From: Schistocephalus solidus
Taxonomy: Eukaryota > Platyhelminthes > Cestoda > Diphyllobothriidea > Diphyllobothriidae
Assembly (NCBI GenBank): GCA_017591395.1
Contig: WEDG01000399.1
Location: 62,001-126,000 of the forward strand
Direction of reading: 5' to 3'
DNA length: 64,000 bases
The translations under genes were made by a program, and so were the position numbers. The notes beneath the pieces are model-generated. The model did not search any database. It was not told where the DNA came from and was given only the letters and a program-made list of their open reading frames with translations. Shown here piece after piece: positions 1-12,658 of this stretch (position 1 is its first letter; each line of letters opens with the position of its first letter).

Positions 1-496
1 GTAGCACTAGGCAACATGCATTATTGAGGGCTGTAGTCTTACTATACTTTTGCAATAAATAGGCGTAAACTATTTCACATGCGCAAAGTATAGCAAATGT
101 CTCAAGCGCAGAATAAGTATGGGGATTTTGCATTTGAGTGTTTATTTAAAATCACCTCTGAACCCAACAGGTATCGGCGTATGCGATTGGGAAAATCATC
201 AATGAATACGCATCTTAAATGGAAGTGGTCTTTATGTTGTTTCGCTCCACGCACCTGTCAATAGGATCCGCAGTGGCTATCAGCCAATGGAACTTACGAT
301 ACATATCCAGTCAAAAATCCCTATTTGAGCTTGTATAGGAAAAATTCAACCCCTGGTTGAACAGCAAGGTCAAAAGTCACTGTGGCACCAGGAGAGCATA
401 ATTTAAATGCTAACCACTTAATTAATTAACAGGAGAAAAAGGCTTTTTGGTTGTTAAAACTTTATAAAACACATAAAATGTCACTTCACTTTGAAT
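1..496. other. No gene recognised
   Basis: A+T-rich sequence with no long open frame, no repeat shared with the rest of the window that I could find, and no RNA gene signature. I see nothing I can name here. Confidence 0.4.
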
Positions 497-1430
497 TCAG
501 TTTGTGGTTTGTGTAGAGGCATCAATTTTTTCGTCCTTGTCAAAAGACAATCCAAACGGTACGGTGCTATAATCGTGGTAGCTGCGAAGTGAAATTTTCG
601 ATTGCATTATTGTTTTTGATCTACCGCAATACTTTAAAGAGGTTGCTGAACTACCATTCCTTATATAGAATTCGCAATCGCAAGTGCATTCCAATTGGTT
701 CTAACACATAAACCGCTTTCTGGTGAAATAAACAAAGGCTGTACACTGTGCAAATAAGGAAGGAACTTCTTGTGACTGAGGCAGAATGACTTGTCAATTA
801 GAGTGAAATTACTCACATAATCGCTAACCAAGAATAAATACTTTGCGAAACCATTTGCATTTGATGGCATGGCTCTGTTCATCTAGCCTTATTTGTGTCT
901 CTGTCATGCATTTTAGTCGAAAATAGACGATATGTTCTACATTTAAGCATTTTATTCTTAACATACTTCCCTCTATGTTTTGTTTATGTGAACTGCCAGG
1001 TTTTTTTCCCATTGTGATATATGTTCTGTAATCCTTGTGCACGTAGTTTTACAGAATCTGCGATGAAATTCGGTTGAGATATTTTGGAATCTTCTGCATT
1101 ATTCGCGTATAAAATGTAACAATTAAAAACCTCGTGAAATACAGCCGTCTTCAGCCAGCTATATCCGACACCAGATGGTGCCCTCCACACGACTCTCAAG
1201 TCCACGAACTATTAAGCATAAGTCAAACGCTTGAACCACCGAGTTTTGACAGCTAAACAGACAGAACTGGCCATTCCAGCTGCTAGCGGCTGCTGGCAGT
1301 GTTCAAGGGTGAGCTCCAAGTCAAGGGTGTAGTCAGCACAGGGAATCTTAATCGAAACAGAACAAACCAGTGCATATTGCGATCTAAACCGAAGAACGCT
1401 CTTAATTAAATGTCTTTGATCACCATGCAC
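497..1430 (-). pseudogene. Unrecognised, possibly decayed coding region
   Basis: Five overlapping or abutting minus-strand open frames of about 65-73 codons cover this stretch in different frames (1,430-1,212; 1,205-984; 1,042-824; 882-661; 694-497). The frame at 882-661 reads most like protein, with mixed hydrophobic and polar residues, two cysteines and the ending NALAIANSI. Frame changes every 200 bases fit either a frameshifted old coding region or several small exons. No start, splice signal or domain is clear, and I recognise no family. It could also be chance open frames. Function unknown. Confidence 0.2.
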
Positions 1431-2414
1431 GGGCTTCGGGCCAATGTATCAAGTGGCCTAGTGCTGAGTCGATTTCGAATGCCCATGTCGCCTCAGTTTT
1501 GAGGTGAGATATGTTTCCTTGCCAGTCAGGGAATGGCTGGTGGCTATATAATTCGGTTGCTGGTTAATTAGCAGCCAACGTGCGGCTGAAGTAGAACCTG
1601 GCAACATAATGCTTCTTGCGTTGTTGCATAACTAATATGCCTGATACAAGAGAATATTCATTGAACCCACTCAAAGATACCGCAACCAGAACTAGAAGGT
1701 CTCAGTCGGCGATCTAGGGCAGGCAAGAGCGCTCCGTAATCAAGTAGCTGGACACAATGCATCAGCATAGTCAAACAGCACTTACAAGGCTAGCAATACA
1801 GTGATTGCACCGAAAATGAATTTTTTTACTGTGAACAACATCTAAAAGAAAATGCATGCAAAGTGAAGATACATCCTAATATTTGCAACACGAAAATATA
1901 TGCCATAAACAGGAAATTAATTTGCGTACTTATAGTTGTTTAATGTTTTGGCCCTATCACATCTGTCACAATATGACTGATAAATGATCAGCTTTTGAAA
2001 AGTATCATATGTAGTGGCGCTTCTCTGGATGGCTGCTGCAATGCTGCGCACTCGCGATTGCATGCAGATGTGCACCACTTTCAGTCTGCTTCGCGACCAC
2101 TCACGGCTCACCAAGCGGGCCAATCACCTTCAAGTCTGACTTGGGTGACTTGGGATCGCAGTGACGACTGTCCACCTCACATTCGGTAGCCACTCTCGCA
2201 GCTCCCTACACTTAACTTCGTCCTACTACCAACTTATTGTCCAAATTGGCCGAACTAATCATGATTGGCGACTTCCTTTATTGTAGAGCTGGTCACAATG
2301 CCACAAATTGGAGGATAGCTCATCATAAACGATTTACTAACCTGCCAAACGTTTTCATCTCTATGGCACTGGCGTGACCTTGGATCGAAGTTGGTTCATG
2401 TTCTTCTTCCATCC
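1431..2414. other. No gene recognised
   Basis: Only short overlapping frames on both strands (for example around 1,917-2,189). No splice pair, repeat partner or RNA structure was found. The stretch 2,000-2,170 is less A+T-rich than its surroundings, but I can assign nothing to it. Confidence 0.4.
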
Positions 2415-4250
2415 AGGTTTCCAAATTATAACTTGTTTATTTTCCGCATATGGACAATAGAACTTATTTATGGTATGCTATATAGGGTACATACATTTAG
2501 GCGGATATGTTTCATGTGGAGTTCGTTACATGGCACCTTAAAAATGAACGGATACGATTCTTTATGAATGGAAAGCTCATTATCTTAAAACTTATCCTTA
2601 ACAGATAGAATTTTTTTGAATTTGACATCTTCTCGTCCTTCAAGAGTAATATTTGTATAAGATGTAGTGTGGTATTAACTCAGTACAAGAAATACGATTT
2701 TTTGGTTTGGCTCTTCTAAAGAACATTATAATTAATAAGACTATCGAAAGCAATGATAATAATTCATATTATTTAAAACGACGTTTTTAACAGAATGTTG
2801 TGAACGCAGACGGTCGAAAAGAAGGTTGTTTGAAAGTAGGCATCCCGAGGTGACTGAAATATTTTCCAGTTATGCTGCAAGTTAACGAGTATTACAATCC
2901 TACTCAAGCATTCTATTCCACTCCAAAACACGTAAATATTAATTTTACAGTTTATTTTGATGTAAGGTTAAGTCTTAAAACTAAGAAACGTGCATATTTA
3001 TCCTTCCCGAAATTTACCATGAGGCCACGGATTTTCATTTGGCGGTACGGTTTCTTTTCCCTTGTCGTCTCTAGGTGAGCATTCAAGGCATCCAAACCAG
3101 TGCTTAGATATTCAGCATCCTCTTAATTGATAACTCTCGTAAAACATTGAATGTTTTCATTAAATATTTTTTTCATATGAAAAAAGCAGAAAACCACTAA
3201 AGTAATTTCCAGATATCAAACCCCCCTCCACTGAGAAGACGACAGATGTGAAGTAGGCGTAAGGTCAAACGGGAGATGTCAGTTATCGCAAAGGATAGCT
3301 AAAGGTTAGCTTATTCAGTCTAGCTCTGTGCACTGGGCAATGCATTTGAATATCTTTTAATATTAAGCGATCAAAGCATGTTTTTGTACCATGAAGCAAG
3401 GAGAAATTTTCAGACGCAGATACGCAAGTCTGCTTGTGTGTCTACGAACTAGATTTTGCTAAGACACAGTTAAGAAGAACCTAAAAATTCCGGGGGTGCT
3501 AATCGGCTTCTGCAATCCTGGCCTGTCTACCTGCAGTGAACACATACGCTGACTGAATGATATGAAAATATCTTCGAAGGCACCGTCTATTGTCCCCAAT
3601 CACATTTTAAGCTGTAGCTTGTCACAAACCTTATTTTAAACTAGAATTTTTCTTTCGTGTCTGGACGTCTTAGTAACTCGCTTCTTCAACCTGCTGGGAA
3701 ATTTCTTCCCTCAAATTGTTGTATTATTTATTTAGGCATTTGTTTGAATAAAAAGTGGTCTGGTTTAGAAACTTATGCACTGCTAGAAGATCATGGACAG
3801 TATTGCCCATTTGGTATTTTTCTACACTCATTTATTTGCTGTGGTAATGTGATACGAATGACCCTGATGTCGAATGAGTTGACTGCCAAATTTATTTAGG
3901 TAAACTTTTGAAATTCAAATTCTAAAAGTTTCTGAGTAGCTGACACGATAGCGTCTCTGCTAGCTCACAAACAACGCTCGATGTAAAATACTTTACAATA
4001 TTTTGCATCAGAATTTTAAGCGAAATGACGCTGTAGGTTGCTCTCTTCATTCCAGTTTTTTCCGACGATCCTTTACACAATTTTGCATCAGAAGTGTTAG
4101 CAAAACGGCGCCGTAGGTAGCCCTCTTCACTCCATTTCTTCCGAAGATCAGAAGTTATGAGCATGGTTGACCTACCGGCTTTGTTCTATGGAAATTATGG
4201 CGGTCGACGAATGAATTCAAGATTCGAAAAGGTTCCCGGGCGCCTCGAAG
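2415..4250 (+). repeat. Dispersed repeat unit R, copy 1
   Basis: This block recurs four more times in recognisable form. There are plus-strand copies at about 40,190-41,980, 45,080-46,330 and 46,728-48,110, and a minus-strand copy at about 51,830-53,484. Anchors seen in the copies include CCAGTTATGCTGCA (2,869), GTGCTTAGATATKCAGCA (3,100), ACGGGAGATGTCAG (3,269) and the stretch near 4,090-4,160 with TTCTTCCGA. Copies differ by many substitutions and small indels, so they are old. The unit has no long open frame, and its small open frames are not conserved between copies. It is either a non-autonomous mobile element or a segment carried along in local duplications; no terminal repeats were identified. 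Confidence 0.7.
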
Positions 4251-4914
4251 ATAGCGGTACTGCTAGATTACAGTTAAAAGTTGATGTAAATCCTGAGAAA
4301 TATGTTGCGTCATAATTGTGAGCTGAAAGTGATTGCTTATCGCCTTCATTTTTTCACCTCTCCTTTTTCACAATGTGCATTCAAGAAACGATATCTATGT
4401 AACTGGTTTCTAAATTATGTGGCCAAATTTACAACAACAACAACTAAAATAAATAGTAAAAGCAACAGTAGTTTTGAGAGAGTCCCATTCGTACAAGGAT
4501 AGTGGTTCAAACAAATGACGAATACGCAACTCCTCCTTGAAAAATATTTACCTAAACTTCGCACAAAAAGCTGTAGGTGACCGTTCGCTTGACAAACGTT
4601 ATTGAATTTTCCAGCAAGTCTCCCATGAATACGAATTACTTGAAAGTTGCTTCTCTAAAGGTAGGTTGTAGAATGCAAGGACAAAGAGACAGATATCCAT
4701 TAGATGTGGCTAGCAATTTTCAAGTTATTTGTCTTGAAAATCCCCGCTAGCTCTCAACAACTATTTATATCTTCCGGTATCATGGCTATGGTCAACTTCT
4801 GTTTTTGTCCGCCCACAGGCTCTGGCTACTGAGGGCTATTCTGATTCTGACACGACCTACACGGCGATGTATTAGATTGATATCACACCAAAATTTTACG
4901 TTTCCAGGAAAAGT
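4251..4914. other. Spacer between unit R and the left palindrome arm
   Basis: The first 200 bases are related to sequence near 46,250-46,330 and 46,665-46,740, which is interrupted there by a 335-bp insertion. The rest shows no repeat partner and no convincing coding frame. Confidence 0.35.
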
Positions 4915-6254
4915 GATAGGCTTCATATCGTACATAATTTTTAATGGAAAAGATGGGAGATGAGTCGGTGTCCGTAAAGCTCAATATTGTGCGTGTGTAA
5001 CTGGTAACGTCACCTGGACACGTCTCCTTACGCGTTTACGCTTTGCTGATCATGCTTCCTAAATCATAGCCTGCATCCCCCTCATGATTACGTTTCAATC
5101 GACTACCAAATAAAACAGAACTTCATTAATGAGTACTGATCATTTGTGTTCAGTTCAGTTAATTTAAGCAAAAGATAGGCAAATGCCTTTGAACTACCTC
5201 TTGGTTACAGTATGTCTATAAAGGCACTGATACATCAGGATAATTCAAAAAAGGGGGTTTACGTAATAGCATGCGGAAAATAAGCAGCCGTTGGCTAATC
5301 GAAAAGAGTAAACATAAACGTGTACTCACATATGACGAGTAGTATAATGACATGCTCTCATTGTGTAATAAGGCCTTCAAAAAATATATCCCACTTCTTA
5401 GCTTGCGCTGTTAACTAAGCCCAACGAGGAAAATTTGTGTTCGTGTGACGCCCCCACAAGAATTTTGCGTGCTTTAGCCTCGTTTATCTTACAGTATCCC
5501 CAATTTCCTCAAACAATCGAACGTCCAGTGGTTTAGTAGCTGCCTGCCAACATTTATAAATGAACGTTTTAGTATACACTGTCTTTCTAATGACATTTTG
5601 GTAAGACTCGAATGAATTTCTCCTTTTTATCTCAAAAAGGACCTGCGCTACAAACTAGACCAACATGACAATTTCAGAAATGTTAACATCCTAACAAAAA
5701 AGACATTTTCACACTGAAAAACGTGTTTTGTTAGTCAGCTTTTGACGTTCCGTCCACTTTTTGTTTTCCTCTTTTCTCTGCTAAAAATTTGATTAATATT
5801 AAGCGTTCACTGGCAACGTAGAAAACTGTCAAATGCGCACGTTTATCTAGACTCAAATTAAAATTATTAGGTTGCCCTCACTCACTCCAATCTGCACTCA
5901 ATAAACGTTTCCCTACATTCACAACTCTTATATTCTGTTTTAGTTCAACTTTCACTGAAAAATATCCTACTCTTCTCTTCTAAAAAAAAAACAAATAAAT
6001 TTCTTCGCACCGTCACCGTCCGCCAGGTCTTCATTCTAGGGTAGAACAAGCATGTTCTGTTCAGTCACGATGTCCCCCTCGTATAACAATGCTTAGCGAG
6101 TGACCGGACATGTCCTCTCTACCTGGCCGGTTGCCCGTCGGTTTGTGTACCATAGCATTACTAGGGGAAGGAGTGTCAATATTGAAAATATGCGTGCAAT
6201 GCTACAAATCTTAAATTCTCTCATACTTAGACCAATATAAGCTTGGTTACCTTT

Positions 6255-6625
6255 TAAAAGGATATTTTAACTGCAACTCCAGCAAGGGGGTGGGAAGTAC
6301 TAACCGAAGTAGGGCTGCTTAATAATTATAAACCTGACTACCAAGTGGGACTTGAAACGCGACACGGCTGTTCCCTGGATGCGTCGCAAGCACTTCATAC
6401 AAACGAAGGTTAAATTTGCCTCGCTACCTGTCATTTTCTGTCTCCACCAGATTGGGTACTTTTTCAAAAAAGGAATGAGCGCACACCGAATTATTGGCTT
6501 CCCGAAACAAACCAGGTCCAGACATAAACAGGGAACCAACCATCAGGCTTGTTTGTGCTTCTGTTCCCAGCTGCTTGTTAGCGTTGCGATTCGCAGAATG
6601 AAAGGAAAATAAGTAAGAAACAGAG
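6255..6625. other. About 370-bp insertion in left arm, open on both strands
   Basis: The flanks at 6,250 and 6,626 are contiguous in the right arm (near 35,790-35,810), so this segment is extra in the left arm. It is less A+T-rich than its surroundings. It holds an 80-codon minus frame (6,539-6,300) and an 87-codon plus frame (6,352-6,612), neither with recognisable domains. No terminal inverted repeats or clear target duplication were seen. It may be a short non-autonomous element or an ancestral piece lost from the right arm. Confidence 0.4.
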
Positions 6626-6627
6626 CT

Positions 6628-6713
6628 GTATCAATACGCTTGCATTTTCCGTCGTGTCTCCCCTCCAAAACAATATTCTGTTTAGGTTCAAACTTCAGTG
6701 TCATAAAGATTTC
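6628..6713 (-). CDS. Exon fragment conserved between palindrome arms, unknown protein
   Basis: The minus frame starting EIFMTLKFEPKQNIV is matched in the right arm at 35,690-35,790 by a frame starting EILTTLKFQPKHYIV. The following EGxHDG and IDTA motifs agree in both arms. Many differences fall at third positions, as expected of a segment once under coding constraint. In the left copy the frame runs on into the 370-bp insertion; in the right copy it stops just after IDTAFK. No signal peptide, splice site or family is assigned. Possibly an internal exon of a decayed small gene. Confidence 0.35.
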
Positions 6714-6850
6714 AAACTTAAAGCTGGAGAACGATCTGTCCATATGCTTTATACCAGAACCTAGTTCATGATTCTAAAAGCAATTTATCAGCTACTGAAC
6801 TTGGGGCAGATGTTTGAAGACTAAATGCCTATGATAAACTTTGCGAGGAA

Positions 6851-6882
6851 CGGTACTGTACTAGCACGGTACTGTACTAGCA
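6851..6882. repeat. Perfect tandem duplication of a 16-base unit
   Basis: The unit CGGTACTGTACTAGCA occurs twice in a row, followed by a partial third copy (CGGTACCA). The array is flanked by divergent arm sequence. Confidence 0.9.
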
Positions 6883-7421
6883 CGGTACCATCCACACCCT
6901 GTCTACTCTTAAATGTTCATTCTCTATGTAAACTGTACACGCCAGTTGATGAAGTATTGAAAACATATGTTTGCCAAATTCACTTTTCAATTATGGGTTA
7001 GTCAAGTGACCAGAAAACCGCCGCCAAGTGGTACGGTGATCACCTGGACATGTTGCACGAGTAAATTAAATTCGTTGACTTCATGTATTCTCTGGATCTC
7101 GCGATGTGGAATGGTCGGCAGATGACGGCTTATAAAATGCAGAATGGCAACTCAAGTCTCCCATTCATTTATTTTTCCCTTCTTTTGAGGGAGCCAGCTT
7201 TAAACTCCTATTAATTAATACTCTATTCAACTTCGCATATAATTAATCTTCAGTTGTATGAAGGACTGTTCACCAATCAATAAAATTTCTCTTTTTTGCC
7301 GTTCGAATTTGAAGAAAGTATATTAAAAACAAATAAATTCTAATTTCTGGCTTTTTTTACAAAAATAGACGAGGTCTCATATGACTTCACCAGCTGCCAA
7401 ACCCTTCAGGTACCTCCGTTA

Positions 7422-7720
7422 CTAGTCATGAGGCAAAATGAACTTTAATGATATTTCGGCACTGCAAATTATGATAAGTAAACAGTGATTTCATGAAGGG
7501 GTACCTTCTGAAAGGAGCCCAACTTTCCTCCTTACTCTCTTTCACACACAACGCAATCTTCCTTGACACAGTGTAGATTAGAAAAATTGATAGACTGAAA
7601 TAGATCATTATCCCGGTCACAAACCTGCATTCCACCATATCCCTTGAATTTCGCATCGAAAAACCCTTGTGCCAGTGTCTTACGATTTTCGGACCTCTTC
7701 TACGGAGTAATCGGAAATCA
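7422..7720 (-). pseudogene. Exon pair of a small cysteine-containing protein, left-arm copy
   Basis: One of three homologous copies (others at 43,815-44,120 and 63,267-63,565). The frame running MQVCDRDNDLFQSINF on to LHCVKEDCVVC ends at a donor GA/GTAAGG (intron 7,535-7,462, 74 bp). It resumes at TTTGCAG with DAEISLKFILPHD and a stop at 7,424-7,422. All three copies keep the donor in phase 2 and the same acceptor. Upstream (about 7,720) the frame carries a TAG, so this copy may be broken or may start later. An overlapping minus frame has a hydrophobic stretch (IMIYFSLSIFLIY) that the other copies do not preserve. Family unknown. Confidence 0.35.
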
Positions 7721-8031
7721 GTCCAGTTTTTTTTATGAGTGCAACCCTCTCACAGTTGTTAATCCTTCAAAATTATTATCAACGAGGTATCTTCTTTTCA
7801 AGGGCTTGGTGTTACTCTGACGTCGAAGCTTTTATTTTCTCTTCATATTGAAGCTCTTTTCACTCAAATTCCTAAACATCTTTATTGCCTCCGTAGTTTT
7901 CGTTCCAACCACACATCTCAACCCTGTAATATAGTGACTCCTGGGGTTCTGCAATTGCCCTCAAATAAAATATTGTTCTCTTTTTTTCTTGTTCTATCTT
8001 TGCTCAAAAAAGCTATACTGATTTTAAACCA

Positions 8032-11000
8032 AATCGACCTAAAGTTCGATCAAAAAGCAGTAGCTTCCTACTCAGACAGCCGACGGCATAATACACATGA
8101 CCATTCTAACAACCCCGAACCAAATATTGTTCGAAAATCTGTCCAGACAAAGCATCGCTTTCTTTATACAAACGCACAGAGTTTGTTCCAGAAAATAGAT
8201 GAACTGAAAGTATGGATATCCAATGTGCATCCGGATATCATTTTCATTACAGAAACTTGGTTGCAGGCAGAAATATTGGATAGCGAAATTTCCATTGATG
8301 GATATCAACTCTTCCTTCGAGACAGACTGCATAAAAAGTTGGGGGGATAGCAATCTACGTCAACAGAGCAATCATATCATCTGAACGCACAACTGCTTGC
8401 CCTTACGACTGCGAAGCAATTAGGATAAAACGAAAGAGGTATGGAGAACAAAATCTGAATTTCTTGACTCTTTACAGACCACCAAATAAAACCCCGGAAA
8501 TTGATGAGATAATGTTCGAAATAATTAAAGATGCAACCCAGACTCAAGATGCAAGCATCACCGGAGATTTTAATGCTCAATTGATGAACTGAAACCATTA
8601 TCCGTAAAAGATTCGTGGTATTCCTTTAGCTCCAAACTATTAATGCTCCCGGTGAATCTCTTTCTCGTCCAGAATGTTAGGTTTACAACGAGAGTTTAAT
8701 TGGCGAATTGCCTAGATCTCGTTCTTTCAAAGAACCGAATTGATGTGATGAATTAAGTTCACTCGCGCCACTTGGTAAAAGTGACCACGTCATGCTGCTG
8801 TGGGAATACTGTTTGCACACCAAGCAAACGGAGACTTCTGGTGTTCGGTTAAATTACTGGCGCACAAATTTGTCTGCGATAAGGGATGACTTATCGGCAC
8901 TAAATTGGCAAAACATTCAAGCCGGAAATCCGGATGTAGATTGGACCCCTTTCAGGGGCGTTATCAACGACGCTATGCACCGTAACTACCCTATTAAAAA
9001 AAGTACAAAAGGCAAACTGCCCTGCTTGGTTAACGTAAGATTTGAAAAGACAACTAAACCGAAAGAATTAACTCTGGAGAAGGTATGTAGCAACAAATCA
9101 ACCTATGCATTACGAAGAATTTCGCCGAAAGCGGAATGAAATAAGGTTAATTATCCGCAGATCACGGAAGCAGTATGAAGCTGAAATTATAGAACGGGCC
9201 GTCAATAAGCCGAAAGTACTTTTTAACTACATCAATAGTCGGTTGAAGAAGAAGGAGATGGTGGCAGTGTTGATAGGTGACAACAACGAAGATATTAATG
9301 AAAATCAAGATAAGGCAGAAGACCTCAGTCGATTTTTCGCATCTGTCTTTACAGATGAAGCAGATTTTAACCAAAACAGACTTTCATACAAGTAGTAACG
9401 ACACAGTGATTGAGGACCTCGAATTCGCAGAAGAAGACGTGAAGAAGGAGCTTCTCACACTTAACGACAGCAAGTCTCGGGATCCTGATCAAACACCAGC
9501 AAAAGTACTGAAGGAGCTTGCTAGCAAACCCTCTAAACCACTCTCGTGCATTTTCCAGTCGTCCTTCGATCGAGGCATCCTCCCCTCTGATCGGAAGTCA
9601 GCAAATATATATCCTATTCACAAGGGCGGATCCAGAACCAGCGCTAAAAACTATCGACCGGTGAGTCTAACATGCATTTGTTGCAAAGTGATGGAAAGGA
9701 TCATCAAAAAGGCCAGCGTGAAGTTTCTCGAAGAAAAAACTTCCTTGAGTATGCCCAACATGGATTTCAACGAAATCACTCCTGTTTGACCAATATGCTC
9801 TATTCAATGGAAACAGTAGTCCAGGTCATTAGATGAGGACACCGGCGTTGATGTAGTCTACATCAACTTCAAAAAAGACTTTGATAGTGTTCCTCACCGC
9901 TGGTTACTCTACAAAGTCCGAGAATCCGGAATAAGGGGTAATTTACTCAATTGGATAGAACACTTTTGATAGGCCGATCACTGTCCGTGTGCATTGGTAA
10001 TGCGAAATCAATTTCCGTACCGGTCGTGAGTGGGGTACCTCAGGGCTCCGTTCGTGGACCATAAATTTTCTTAATCTACGTCAATAATTGTATGAATGGA
10101 TTGAACAGCACGGGAGTCATGTTTGCAGACGACATCAAGGTATGGCAACCAATCCGATGCAGTATTGATAAACAGACTTAACAAGAAGGACTCAACCGCC
10201 TATCTGAATGGTCCGATAAATGGCAGATGAAGTTCAACTTTGAGAAATGTGTCGCACTGCGGCTCAAAACAAAGAAGGCAATCGCGATGGGTGACTCCCA
10301 TCAATACGTCCTTGCCGGAAAGGCCTGTCAAATGTATCCCAACAATAGGACTTGGAATCACCATCTTTTCTTTTCTCAAGCCAAAAATGCGTCAAATGTC
10401 CTGTTTTCCATTAAAATATCTTTCGTAGACATCGATTAGGACATATTTAAAAAAATATACGGGATGTTTATTCGTTCACACCTGGAATATGGAGTTCAGG
10501 CGTGGTGACCGTGGCTGAAAAAAGATTACAAACTGCTGGAAAGGGTTCAAAGGCAGGCAACGAAATTCGTGAATGGTCTAAAGTCTTTATCATACAAATG
10601 CAAACTTGACGCTCTTAACCTTTTCCCTCTTGAGTACAGGCAGATAAGAGGCGATCTCATGCAGACAAAAAAGGCTTTTAAGGAATCAGGACTGTGCTCT
10701 ACACTTCGAAGACTTTTTATCATTTGCCACAACAACAAACCTGCGTGGGAATTCTTTGAAACTTCAAGGAACCTTATCCCACCTCGATGTTCGTCGCCAC
10801 TCATTTTCACAGCGAGTTGTCGGTGCCTGTAACGGACTCCCAGAGGACGTCATACGGGCGGATATGACAGACACATTCAAACATAAACTTAATTTATATT
10901 TGCTTGAAAAATACCGTTCATTCTTCCAGGAAGGCACTGCTACATCACACCAAAGCTTCACACATACCTACGGATAACGGAGATATAGGTAATCTTCGAT

Positions 11001-11852
11001 CCTTCAGGATGACTGTGCCTTGATCCCAGTGTTACAGAACTATTTTCTTTCTATGTAACTATGTATCTCACAACTTTATAGTAACATATTTATTTTAACT
11101 GGAATATCTTCGAGGTGCCTTATCCCACCTGGATGTTCGTCGCCCTTCGTTTTCGTCGCAAATTGTCGGTACCTAGGACGGACTCCCAGACGACGACTTA
11201 CGGGCGGACACTACAGATACATACAAACATAAACTGGATTCATTTTCGCTTAACAACTAACGTTCATTCTACAGGAAGGCACTGCAACATCACAGCAAAG
11301 TTGTGCATATACATGGAGATAATGGTGGTTAAATGTACCTAGATCCCACTGCTAGAAAACAGTTGTCTTTCTATGCAAATATGTTACTCACTAATTTATA
11401 GTAAAATATGAATTTTAACTGCAATATCTTCGATGAGCCTTATCGAACCTGTATGTTCGTCGCCCTTCGTTTTCGCAGCGAGATAACAGTGCCTGGATCA
11501 AACTGCCGGAGGAAGTCATACGGGCGGTCACGACTGCCACACTCGAACATAAACTGTATTTATATTCCCTTGACAGTTATCGTTCCTTCTTACAGGAAGG
11601 AACTGCTGCATCATACAAAAGCTTTGCACATACAAACAGATAACGGTGATATCTATTATTCGACATAGGTAATCATCGAAACTGTGCCCAAACTCAACTG
11701 CTAAAACAATTTTTTTCTACTTGAATATGTTATGCAATACTTTGCAATGACGTGTTTTTCGACTGCAATTTTGCAGTTAACTTTTTCTTATTAATAGGGT
11801 CTTCAAAGGCAATGCCTTTTACCCTTAAATATACTGAACTAACTAAACTGAA
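8032..11852 (+). mobile_element. CR1-like LINE, family A, frameshifted
   Basis: Comparison with the right arm (empty site near 34,140) gives sharp edges after GATTTTAAACCA and before CATACTTTAAA. Remnants in order: an APE endonuclease from about 8,155 (TNAQSLFQKIDELK, ITETW, LTLYRPPNKT, ITGDFNAQ); a linker region at 8,790-9,390; reverse transcriptase at 9,400-10,200 with PDQTPAKVLKELA, KNYRPVSLTC, VPQGS and the catalytic FADD (10,121-10,139); and the C-terminal [17 protein letters not shown] (10,798-10,860). ORF1 is absent, so the copy is 5'-truncated. Several frameshifts and stops (for example near 8,350, 8,590, 9,395 and 9,960) make it non-coding. No clear target-site duplication is seen. 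Its 3' end is tandemly repeated. Confidence 0.88.
10772..11820 (+). repeat. Tandem triplication of the LINE-A 3' end
   Basis: The segment beginning CCTTATCCCACCTSGATGTTCG starts near 10,772, again near 11,118, and as CCTTATCGAACCT near 11,438 (spacings about 346 and 320). Each unit carries the end of the reverse-transcriptase ORF (HSFSQRVV..., then KHKLN) and 3' UTR. The junctions share TTTTAACTGSAATATCTTCGA at 11,093 and 11,412. Only the first unit keeps an open frame. Confidence 0.8.
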
Positions 11853-12093
11853 CATACTTTAAATACTAGCTTCTGCTGCTGATGTTTTTTTTGCAATTTT
11901 TCTTGATATGATAATGCAATGACATTCCCCAACATTCAATCTATTCGTTGATTGACTTCCGGATGACGTTGTCCATATCCCCCTTCTTTGATTTTACGCT
12001 TTAGCATTCATTCTGCCCCATGTGCGTAGGTTTTTGACACATTTCTTGCCATATATCAGCGTTCCAGATAGCCATTTCTGCAAAACATCTTAC

Positions 12094-12201
12094 GTCTAGA
12101 GAGACAGAAATGCCAATAATGTCTTTGAAATTGTACCCATGATAGATGTTTGCTAAGTGCAAACATAGTAGCCTCATTCCGAGGCACTTTCGAAGTGGCA
12201 T
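12094..12201 (-). CDS. Candidate leader exon of a small protein, unknown family
   Basis: An ATG at 12,201 opens 36 codons (MPLRKCLGMRLLCLHLANIY, then HGYNFKDIIGISVSLD) ending exactly at a strong donor, GAC/GTAAGA (phase 0). Just upstream is GATATAAG, a weak TATA-like element. Related blocks occur in the right arm near 33,420-33,480 and 33,850-33,905; all keep GTAAGA at the same place, although their frames are disrupted. A second frame of the same block (FALSKHLSWVQ) also shows similarity to the copy at 33,830, so the coding frame is not certain. The downstream exon was not identified. Confidence 0.35.
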
Positions 12202-12658
12202 CTTATATCGCGATTAAATAATTTACGCGCACATCAACGTCTCGCACCCCCGTGATCTGCGTAACAGAGGGAACATCGTTGTTTGGCACTGCCGAATTGT
12301 AATATTTATCAGGAAAGTTCGGCTTGAGAAATTGCACAATTCTGTGTCTATTTAAAAAATACAAACTTGAGGATTAGGTTTGGTTGACTGAATAAGCAAA
12401 GTCGTTTGCCAACAACCACTTTACCGTTAATATCGACTGCTAATTATACATCCTTTCGAGCATAAACAAGGTAATAACATGTATTTGACCAATGAGTAAT
12501 AAGGTAGGTAAGGATTTTATCGAGTGCTTTTGTAGAAATAAAACCTATCGGGAGCGTTTATTCCAAAATTTTGTCTTGTGTTGCTTTTGCACCCATTTTA
12601 GTGCGCACTAAGCAGCCGGGGTCTGTGAGACCCCAAAAGTGTGACAATATATGCATCC

